Made by a program: the position numbers and the translations under genes. A stretch of DNA of 8,821 nt from Balneolales bacterium (GTDB lineage: Bacteria > Bacteroidota > Rhodothermia > Balneolales > Balneolaceae). Within the stretch, counting starts at the first letter, position 1. Every line of letters starts with the position of its first letter. This document shows positions 1-6,630 of the stretch, in pieces. The notes under the pieces are model-generated. The model was given only the letters and a program-made list of their open reading frames with translations, did not search any database and was not told the DNA's origin. Location of the stretch: assembly GCA_022360375.1 (NCBI GenBank), contig JAKSCW010000320.1:1-8821 (forward strand). The letters are read 5' to 3'.

Positions 1-1446
1 CAGCAAATTCGATATATGGTTTCCCTGGAAAACCGAACCGAGGGGCAATCGCTGGAGGAGATCACCAGGGAAGAAATGTACGAACTGAAGCAAGCTGGTT
101 TCTCGGATACCCAGATTGCATGGCTGGTGAGTAAAATGGGTGAAAAAATCACCGATGAGGAGGTTCGCACTAAGCGACTTTCCATGGGGCTGAAACCAGC
201 TTTCAAGGTAGTGGATACCTGTGCAGCGGAGTTTCCTGCCCAAACGCCATACTACTATTCCTCGTATGAAGGAGAAAACGAAAGCGAAGTTACTGACAGA
301 AAGAAAGCCATCATTTTAGGTAGTGGTCCAAACCGGATTGGTCAGGGTATCGAGTTTGATTATTCATGTGTACACGCGGTTCTGGCGGCAAAAGATATGG
401 GCTACGAAGCCATCATGATTAACTGTAACCCGGAAACGGTATCTACCGACTTTGATTTCGCCGATAAGCTTTACTTTGAGCCGGTGTATTGGGAACGGGT
501 GCTTGATATTATCGAGCACGAAAAACCGGAAGGGGTGATCATCCAGGTGGGTGGTCAAACGGCATTGAAGTTGGGTAAGCGCCTGGTAAAAGCGGGAATC
601 AGGATTTTCGGAACCGATTTTGAGATGATCGATTTTGCGGAAGATCGCGGCGCATTCTCTGATCTTTTAACCCGGCTTGAAATTCCATTCCCCGAATATG
701 GAACTGCCAAAGAAGTGGATAAAGCCCTTGAGATTGCAGACGGCATCGGCTACCCGGTGCTTATCCGTCCAAGTTATGTGCTGGGTGGGCAAGGTATGCG
801 CATTGCTGTTAAACGAGAGGAAATGGAAAAATACGTAGGCCGGATTCTGAAAACTCACCCGGAGAATGATTTCCTGATTGATAAGTACCTGGAGCATGCG
901 ATTGAAGTGGATGTGGATTCCGTGTTTGATGGAGAAGAATTACACATCTCGGGAATGATGCAGCACATTGAGCCGGCCGGAGTACATTCCGGGGATTCTA
1001 CCGCAGTGATACCTCCTTACTCGCTTAGCCAGGAAGTGCAGGATACTATTCGGGAGTACCAAACCCGGATTGCAAAGGCGATGAAAATCCAGGGATTCCT
1101 GAATGTGCAGTATGCCGTGAAAGACGAGAAAGTATACGTGCTGGAAGCTAACCCCCGAACTACACGAACGGTACCTTTCCTTGCCAAAGCAAACCAGGTG
1201 CCCGAAGCCGCCATTGGGGTGAAAGTGATGATGGGTGCCAAACTCAGTGAATTTGATACGGAATCGAAACTGGTGAATTGGGCGATTAAAGAGCCGGTGT
1301 TCCCCTTCGACAAATTTCCAGGAGTGAAGAAAGAACTTGGACCGGAGATGAAGTCAACCGGCGAAAGTATTTACTTTGCCGAAAATTTCGAAGACGAACA
1401 CTTCAAACGGCCATACGAATTCAAGAGCTTGTATTTGAGTAAGTAG
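1..1446 (+). CDS. carB: Carbamoyl-phosphate synthase large subunit, 3' part (5' end outside window), no allosteric domain
   Basis: This is the C-terminal ~481 residues of the ATP-grasp enzyme that makes carbamoyl phosphate from bicarbonate, ATP and glutamine-derived ammonia for pyrimidine and arginine synthesis. The frame is open from base 1, so the ATG at 16 is internal and not the start. The fragment begins in the oligomerisation domain. It reaches the conserved VDTCAAEF linker at about residue 72 and then the second, carbamoyl-phosphate-forming ATP-grasp half: GSGPNRIGQGIEFDYS, NCNPETVSTD, RPSYVLGGQGM, EVDVDSVFDGE and GVHSGDS. The catalytic Gln, Glu and Asn are present in FLNVQYAV and VLEANPR. 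The protein stops just after PEMKSTGE plus about 26 residues, so the ~140-residue MGS-like domain that binds UMP and ornithine in E. coli is absent. As I recall, some other Bacteroidota CarB proteins also lack it. The stop lies 2 bp from the stop of the convergent downstream gene. Identification is very secure. Confidence 0.97.
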   Translation, partial: QQIRYMVSLENRTEGQSLEEITREEMYELKQAGFSDTQIAWLVSKMGEKITDEEVRTKRLSMGLKPAFKVVDTCAAEFPAQTPYYYSSYEGENESEVTDRKKAIILGSGPNRIGQGIEFDYSCVHAVLAAKDMGYEAIMINCNPETVSTDFDFADKLYFEPVYWERVLDIIEHEKPEGVIIQVGGQTALKLGKRLVKAGIRIFGTDFEMIDFAEDRGAFSDLLTRLEIPFPEYGTAKEVDKALEIADGIGYPVLIRPSYVLGGQGMRIAVKREEMEKYVGRILKTHPENDFLIDKYLEHAIEVDVDSVFDGEELHISGMMQHIEPAGVHSGDSTAVIPPYSLSQEVQDTIREYQTRIAKAMKIQGFLNVQYAVKDEKVYVLEANPRTTRTVPFLAKANQVPEAAIGVKVMMGAKLSEFDTESKLVNWAIKEPVFPFDKFPGVKKELGPEMKSTGESIYFAENFEDEHFKRPYEFKSLYLSK

Positions 1447-1448
1447 GG

Positions 1449-2837
1449 TTAGTTATCTGCTGTATCCGATGCTGTAATTTTTCTTTTGGAGAGTCCAAAA
1501 TTTATTCCAGCTAAAGCAATAATATTGTTTACATCAGTAAAGTTTTTACCAAAGGTGGTTGTCAGATATAAAGAATCTGAAATCTTATAATTTCCAACGA
1601 TAGCTAACCGATAATCGTCGTATATATCCTCTGTCAGGTTTAGTCTCTGGATGTACTCCAGTGAAACTGTAAAAGGGACGAAGTCGTAATTAAAGCGTGT
1701 ACCTAAGTCCGCAAGATCAGTATCTGGGTCATAACCTTCGAATTCCACATTTCGAGTGTATTTAGAAAGGATGGTGAGATAAAAGTTATCAGCGTTGGGT
1801 CTCCAATTTAAATTAGCCCAGGCTGCCCACCTGCTTAGTGCTATATCTTCAGTTACCCTGGTATCGGTTCCTCCGGCAAGTGCTGAAGCTATATCAATTG
1901 ATAAAATGGGTTTTTCAATCGTATCATCAAATTCATTCTTTTGAGTTTTGAGGTTCTTTGAAGCTCTTATATTCTGAGTACTATCTGCTTTGGTACAGGG
2001 ATCGTACACTGGATGACATGATTTGATCAGATTTAACGTATCCCGTATTTCTGAAATCATTGTACTCAATTTATTTCTCGTCTCTTTTGAATACACTTCT
2101 AACAGGCGGGTTCTGAAACCAATACTGACATAGCTTGAAGTATCTGAATTTACTGATGCTAATGAGATAGAAAAGTTTGAAAAAATAGGTTTCTTACCTG
2201 AGTAGTAATCTAATGCAGTAAGATCTGGTTTGTCTGTTAACCAATATGGCGCAAATTCAACTGCGAATGATTCATCTTCAATACCTAATAAACTTAAACC
2301 CAATGCTTGGGGTGTGGAGGGCCTTTCAATTACTGCCGGAGTTTCTTCCAAAAGAATAAAGCCGGGAGAAATTGGAATAAGAATATCTTCAAAGTCGATA
2401 GTTGATTTTTCCTCTTGTCCAAAAGCTACGCCAGGAAGTAAAAGAAAACACATAATTATCAGACTCAATATTTTCAGCTTATAAAGCCCAATAAAAAAAG
2501 CAATCCCATTAGTTGGGGCCACACCTCGATCCTTTTTTGAAAATAATACGTCATCATTTTGGTTTAGGAACTTAGTAGTAATTACACAATTATCGGTAGA
2601 TGGGTTAGCGTCGAGAACTTTGGTTATAACTTTAATAGTATCCTCATTTAAATCTTTTACTTCTCCTAAATAGGCAGAATCCTTTAGATCTCCTTTTACT
2701 AAAGTTTGATTCTTGTAAGAAACTGTATTTGTACCTATTTGTGCATTACCAATCATTACACTTAAATAAATTTCATCATCTTTATGCACCTTAACTTCTC
2801 TTGGAATGGGTTTCAACTCGTAGATTTCATTTTCCAT
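1449..2837 (-). CDS. Composite protein: N-terminal soluble domain, internal signal peptide, probable outer-membrane beta-barrel; function unknown
   Basis: The 462-residue frame starts at ATG 2837, 11 bp after the stop of the upstream gene 2849-3691, with a weak Shine-Dalgarno (AGGCG) in that gap, so the two form an operon. Residues 1 to about 116 have no signal sequence and look like a beta-rich soluble domain (LVKGDLKDSAYLGEVKDL, then VLDANPSTDNCVITTKF). Residues 121-141, LKILSLIIMCFLLLPGVAFG followed by Q, form a textbook signal peptide with a cleavage site before Q141, except that its first codon is CTG (2475-2477) where ATG would be expected. The rest resembles a Bacteroidota outer-membrane barrel: ERPSTPQALGLSLL, VEFAPYWL, then amphipathic strands such as FYLTILSKYTRNVEF and LAIVGNYKISDSLYLTTTF. 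A Cys-x6-Cys pair sits near residue 272. It may be one fused protein or two cistrons now read as one. I cannot assign a function. The reading frame is secure; where the barrel protein starts is not. Confidence 0.75.
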   Translation of the reverse strand: MENEIYELKPIPREVKVHKDDEIYLSVMIGNAQIGTNTVSYKNQTLVKGDLKDSAYLGEVKDLNEDTIKVITKVLDANPSTDNCVITTKFLNQNDDVLFSKKDRGVAPTNGIAFFIGLYKLKILSLIIMCFLLLPGVAFGQEEKSTIDFEDILIPISPGFILLEETPAVIERPSTPQALGLSLLGIEDESFAVEFAPYWLTDKPDLTALDYYSGKKPIFSNFSISLASVNSDTSSYVSIGFRTRLLEVYSKETRNKLSTMISEIRDTLNLIKSCHPVYDPCTKADSTQNIRASKNLKTQKNEFDDTIEKPILSIDIASALAGGTDTRVTEDIALSRWAAWANLNWRPNADNFYLTILSKYTRNVEFEGYDPDTDLADLGTRFNYDFVPFTVSLEYIQRLNLTEDIYDDYRLAIVGNYKISDSLYLTTTFGKNFTDVNNIIALAGINFGLSKRKITASDTADN

Positions 2838-2848
2838 AATTCGCCTAT

Positions 2849-3691
2849 TTATTTTTTGAGTTCATTTTTAAGGTCAATAACTCTTCTTAGGTTCTCATAC
2901 CAGAACGGTGCTCCCATACTCAAAGCAATGGCTGTGATTAACCAACCAAGAATCGCCAAAGGTTGGAATCCCCAGCCTGGTTCCTGGAAATTCCAACCCA
3001 CCCCAAGGTTTGCACTAATATGGTGTATCTGTTCTTCAGTGAGTGTTTGAAGTTGAATAGCGAGCGTGTCTAAATCAGTTGTATTATTTTTGATAATATC
3101 TACAGAATCACTCATGGCAATAAACTGAGTTGCTTGATCCGCTATCAGAGCTGCTTTTTTTGGGTCGTTAGCGAGCTCAGTAAAGATGGAAATAGAATCA
3201 ACATTAAATACCATTGTGATAAGTAATCCAATTATAAACGTGTTGATTTGAATATTTTTTCGATAGGAATTTCTGGCTTGGGCTATAACTACATCATAAG
3301 CGTTAATAAGTTCATCCTTAGTGGCATTTATTTTCGTCAATGAGTTTTCGACCTTATCATCCAATATCTCTGCAAAAAGCGATTCAGGTACGTAATCGGG
3401 AAAAACCGATCCGTTTAACTGGAGCTCATCTTCTTTTTCCTCAGGTTTATCAGGAATCTGTATCTGTTTAATTTTTGGAGAACCTTTAAGAAGAAGTTGA
3501 AATCGTGGATCTTTTTTAAGTTTTTTTAAACCTTCTTCAGTTACAAATTTCGCAAAAGCGTTATATAATTTTCTACCCTTTAGGTTCAGGAGGCTATTAA
3601 TTATCTCATTCACAATACTCACAAATAAACTAAAGAGCAGGTAGATAAAGATGAGCCCGATGACTACATCCAAAGCTTCAATTCCAAACAT
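2849..3691 (-). CDS. Inner-membrane protein of a widespread uncharacterised family, short form
   Basis: This is a 280-residue membrane protein. The first membrane segment lies at about residues 8-32 (DVVIGLIFIYLLFSLFVSIV, then NEI), a second at about 149-170 (NTFIIGLLITMVFNVDSISI) and a third at about 244-264 (LAILGWLITAIALSMGAPFW). A charged stretch covers roughly residues 38-140. From memory, an N-terminal DVxIGLIFxYLLxSL...NE segment, a VFNVDS-like second segment and a C-terminal GWLITAxALSxGAPFW followed by a short L-x-N/D-L-K/R tail mark a widespread bacterial family with no known function. The FDDxMDRVSGWYKR-type motif usual before the second membrane segment is not recognisable here; AYDVVIAQARNSYRKN stands in its place. 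The ATG start at 3691 is supported by a Shine-Dalgarno, AAGGGG (complement of 3699-3704), 7 nt upstream. It is the first gene of a two-gene AT-rich unit, followed after 11 bp by the composite outer-membrane protein, so the products may act together in the envelope. Confidence 0.8.
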   Translation of the reverse strand: MFGIEALDVVIGLIFIYLLFSLFVSIVNEIINSLLNLKGRKLYNAFAKFVTEEGLKKLKKDPRFQLLLKGSPKIKQIQIPDKPEEKEDELQLNGSVFPDYVPESLFAEILDDKVENSLTKINATKDELINAYDVVIAQARNSYRKNIQINTFIIGLLITMVFNVDSISIFTELANDPKKAALIADQATQFIAMSDSVDIIKNNTTDLDTLAIQLQTLTEEQIHHISANLGVGWNFQEPGWGFQPLAILGWLITAIALSMGAPFWYENLRRVIDLKNELKK

Positions 3692-3719
3692 AATTATTCC
3701 CCTTTTTTCTTAAAAATTA

Positions 3720-3733
3720 ACTAATGCATTAGT
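3720..3733. repeat. Perfect 14-bp palindrome, possible operator
   Basis: ACTAATGCATTAGT reads identically on both strands. It sits 29 bp upstream of the ATG of the minus-strand gene 2849-3691, just beyond its ribosome binding site, a typical place for a dimeric regulator to bind. No regulator gene is next to it, so an operator role is inference only. Confidence 0.5.
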
Positions 3734-3739
3734 ACCCGT

Positions 3740-3759
3740 AACTACATGCGTATGTGGTT
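3740..3759. repeat. Small inverted repeat (8-bp arms, 4-base loop)
   Basis: AACTACAT and ATGTGGTT can pair with one G-T wobble around a GCGT loop. It lies 6 bp from the 14-bp palindrome in the divergent intergenic region. It is too short and not GC-rich enough to call a terminator, and it may be a second half of a regulatory site or chance. Confidence 0.35.
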
Positions 3760-3891
3760 TTCCCCAATAATTCTTGATGTTTGTGAGTATATACTAACTT
3801 GCAAAGTTTTCAAAATCCAAAACTAGTGCTTAAATCTTATTTCATTCTTGGCTATTTTAAGTACTAAAAATCGAGGGATTTAACTCACTTC

Positions 3892-6061
3892 ATGATCGAA
3901 CAAGCCAGAACTATTCTCAGGGAAACCTTTGGGTACGATGATTTTCGCCTGCAACAGGAAGCAGCCATTACCCAGGTACTGAATAAGAAAGACGCGCTCG
4001 TAATTATGCCTACCGGTGGCGGTAAGTCGCTCTGTTATCAAATTCCGGCGCTTATTTTTGAAGGTTTAACCATCGTGGTTTCTCCGCTTATCTCGTTGAT
4101 GAAAGACCAGGTAGAACAACTCCGTGAATATGAAATCCCATCCGTGTTTCTCAATAGCTCTCTTCGCCCGGAAGCGTATGCCTATAATGTAAAGCAAATC
4201 CAGTCAGGGAATGTGAGGCTATTGTATGTGGCTCCCGAAACGCTGTTGATGGATAAAACCAAAGAATTGCTGAAAGACATCAAAGTGGATTGTTTTACCA
4301 TAGATGAAGCGCACTGTATTTCGGAGTGGGGCCACGATTTCCGGCCGGAATATCGGCAATTAGCTTCGGTCAGGGCTCAGTTTCCGGATGCGGTTTGTAT
4401 CGCGTTAACGGCAACAGCCACCACGAGTTCAAAAGGACATTAAACACAGCCTCAAATTTGGTGAGTCGGAATCCTTTATTTCGAGCTTCGACCGACCCAA
4501 TCTTTTTCTGAAAATTGTAGATAAAAAGGACCCACAAAACCAGCTGCTGGATTTCCTGTATACCCGGCAAAATCAATCAGGGATAATCTATTGTTTTTCG
4601 CGACGGCAGGTAGACGAATTGGCCGCACTTTTGGATGAAGAAGGCTATTCGGTTCGCCCCTACCATGCAGGTTTAACTCCAAGAGAACGGGCTGTGAATC
4701 AACGTGCTTTTATTCGGGACGATATCCGGATTATTGTAGCAACCATCGCTTTTGGGATGGGAATCAATAAATCGAACGTTCGTTACGTGTTTCATTACGA
4801 TTTGCCACAGAATATCGAGTCGTATTACCAGCAGATTGGCCGGGCCGGCCGGGATGGGCTACGTTCCGATTGTGTGTTGCTATTCAGCTATTCTGATATT
4901 CACAAGATCAAATATTTCATCAACCAGAAGAAAGGCAACGAAAAAATTGTAGCGGAACGACATCTCGAGAAATTACTCAATTTCCTGGAAGACCGGGGTT
5001 GCCGTCGAAAGCCATTAATGGAATATTTTGGGGAAACTTACCCCGAAGAGGGATGTGGAATGTGCGACAATAGTCTCGCGGAAGATTCTGATGTTGAGGA
5101 TTTAACGCTTCAAGCCAAAAAATTCATGGAATGTATTTTGGATTTAGAGGAAGAGTTTGGAGCCGGACATGTGATCGATGTTCTTCGCGGATCAAAGAAC
5201 CAGAAAGTTCTGGAGAACGAACACGATAAAGTGGAAACCTATGGAACGGGATTGGAATGGTCGAGGAAGCAATGGGAGCAACTTTTCAGAGTACTAATGA
5301 GGCAACACTATGTGCGGCGGGGTGCATTCGGTGTACTCGAATTGGAGGATTCAGCCAGCAAGGTTAGAAGAGGAATTGAGAATGTGTATGGAATTTTAGA
5401 CTGCACCGAAGTTGCGATGGCCGGTGAAGATATAATCCGCACTTCCAGTGAGATTGAGAATGAGTATAACGTAGAATTGTTTGAGCTGCTGCGTGAGAAA
5501 CGAAAGCAACTTGCCGACAAAGACGATGTTCCGCCCTATGCTATTTTCCCGGATACCACGCTCATTGAAATGGCGTATTACTTCCCCAAATCCAAAGATT
5601 CATTGGATGCTTTGTACGGAGTAGGTGCTGTAAAGCTGAAGAAATTCGGAGATGCCTTTATCGGGATTATTAAAACCTTTACGACCGATCATGATATCAT
5701 GGAGCGGCAAAAAACGCTGATTAAAAAGGTTCGCGAAGAAGAAAAGAAGGAGAAATATATCACGGTGGCTGAATCGTTTAATGCAGGAAGTTCAATTTCA
5801 TTGCTATCTGAAGAGCACGGAACGAAGGAAGTGACGATTCTATCTCACCTGAAAAAGTACCTGGATGAGGGCAATGAGCTGCGTTTAGAAGGATTACTCC
5901 AGGCCTCTAAGCTTTCTGACCGGCAACGTGACCAGGTATTAAAGGCCTTCAAAAAGAAAGGGGCCGATATGCTTCGCCTGGTGTATGATGAACTCCGGAA
6001 AGAAATCGGGTATGACGAATTGCGGATTATGCAGTTGTACTACCTGGCCTTGAATGAATAG
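3892..6061 (+). pseudogene. recQ: ATP-dependent DNA helicase RecQ, frameshifted after helicase motif III
   Basis: RecQ is a 3'-5' DNA helicase for recombination and fork repair. The frame from ATG 3892 carries motif 0 (FRLQQEAAI), Walker A (MPTGGGKS, residues 40-46), DEAH (138-141), the aromatic-rich loop (HCISEWGHDFRP) and ALTATAT (171-177), then runs into a TAA at 4441-4443. Homology continues in another frame from about 4421: PRVQKDIKHSL, FISSFDRPNLFL, GIIYCFSRRQVDEL, then motifs V and VI (ATIAFGMGINK, QQIGRAGRDG) to the stop at 6059-6061. One extra base or two missing bases at about 4420-4426 explains it; the usual spacing favours two missing. Repaired length is about 723 residues: helicase, zinc-binding/RQC from about 371, HRDC from about 530, and a C-terminal helix-turn-helix region from about 620. 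The zinc site reads C...CGMCDNS, lacking the last Cys. No slippery sequence is evident, so recent inactivation or a sequencing error is likelier than programmed shifting. Confidence 0.93.
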
Positions 6062-6630
6062 CCAATCTGGATTCCACCTAAAAGAATCGCTCCGTCACCA
6101 ACTTCTTCTCCTTGGGTATGAATATTAATTTCATACCCAAAAGAGATGCCTGGCTCGATGATTAAGCGGTTGAAAGTGGGAAGTCTGTAATTAATGCCGA
6201 CCACTGGTTGTAGTACAATTATTTCAGAGACTCCGTAAATCTCACTTTCAACACGTTGGCCTCTTCCACAACTCGCAGAAGCAGGTTCACATGGAATATA
6301 CGTGGTCCAGTCAATATCCATAAACCAAAAATCTGTAGCAGCATGAAGAGAAACTCTATCGAAAAGAATATTCGATGTTTTGAATCCGAAACCGAAACCA
6401 ACCCCACCACCTTCTTCTTCATCGTGTTCCCCCCAATCATTTCGATCGGTAAAGTTATATCCGATTCGGCCAAATATCTGAAGGTCACTGTTTAAATTCA
6501 GTTCACCTTGAAGTGTGGGAACAAAACCTGCAGGATAAACCTGAAACCCAATATTCATGCTTGTTTGAGCAAGTAAAGAAAATGGGAGGATGAACAGCAA
6601 TATGGCAAATAAAGTCGATTTCGTAATCAT
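6040..6630 (-). CDS. Small outer-membrane beta-barrel protein, function unknown
   Basis: This 196-residue protein has a signal peptide at residues 1-22 (MITKSTLFAILLFILPFSLL, then AQ; cleavage before or near Q22). The remainder alternates hydrophobic and polar residues with many glycines and aromatics, as in small 8-stranded outer-membrane barrels (LQIFGRIGYNF, VGFGFGFKTS, LQPVVGINYRL, IIEPGISFGYEI), and ends in a strand closing with GYSFKAR. A Cys-x6-Cys pair (CEPASASC) in a likely surface loop could form a disulfide. Its ATG overlaps the TGA of the TonB-dependent receptor by the ATGA pattern, so it is probably translated by coupling as the last gene of that operon and may work with the receptor's substrate. 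Its 3' end overlaps the convergent recQ reading frame by 22 bp. I do not recognise a named family, and any functional role is inferred from the operon only. Confidence 0.8.
   Translation of the reverse strand: MITKSTLFAILLFILPFSLLAQTSMNIGFQVYPAGFVPTLQGELNLNSDLQIFGRIGYNFTDRNDWGEHDEEEGGGVGFGFGFKTSNILFDRVSLHAATDFWFMDIDWTTYIPCEPASASCGRGQRVESEIYGVSEIIVLQPVVGINYRLPTFNRLIIEPGISFGYEINIHTQGEEVGDGAILLGGIQIGYSFKAR

Larger units (their letters stand above)
3692..3891. promoter_or_regulatory. Divergent intergenic region between recQ and the two-gene AT-rich unit
   Basis: This 200-bp non-coding gap separates two divergently transcribed units, so both promoters should lie here. On the plus strand TATACT at 3790-3795 matches a -10 box in five of six positions, and overlapping it TAACTTGC at 3795-3802 partly fits the Bacteroidota TAnnTTTG element, with TTG at 3774-3776 at a suitable distance. 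On the minus strand TAATTTTT (complement of 3711-3718) resembles the same element, but I found no well-spaced partner. A purine-rich GAGGG at 3873-3877 lies 14 nt before the recQ ATG, which is rather far for a ribosome binding site. The promoter boxes are weak guesses; that the region carries promoters is likely from gene orientation alone. Confidence 0.4.

Noticed and set aside
16..18. ATG at 16 as the start of carB
   Set aside because: The frame is open to base 1 and the protein begins mid-domain compared with known CarB, so this Met is internal.
2230..2484. Plus-strand open frame of 84 codons opposite the composite gene
   Set aside because: It is antisense to a convincing coding frame, has no ribosome binding site and encodes low-quality sequence.
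4415..4445. Programmed ribosomal frameshifting in recQ
   Set aside because: No slippery heptamer, no obvious downstream stimulator, and RecQ is not known to need recoding.
4326..4511. Plus-strand third-frame open stretch across the recQ break
   Set aside because: It shows no RecQ homology; the true continuation is in the frame beginning at about 4421, so this is a shadow.
4843..4860. GC-rich GGCCGGGCCGGCCGGG stretch as a hairpin or repeat element
   Set aside because: It encodes the conserved IGRAGRDG helicase motif VI, which explains the composition.
6219..6495. Open frames on both strands inside the small barrel gene
   Set aside because: The barrel frame has a signal peptide and strand pattern; the others are out-of-frame shadows.
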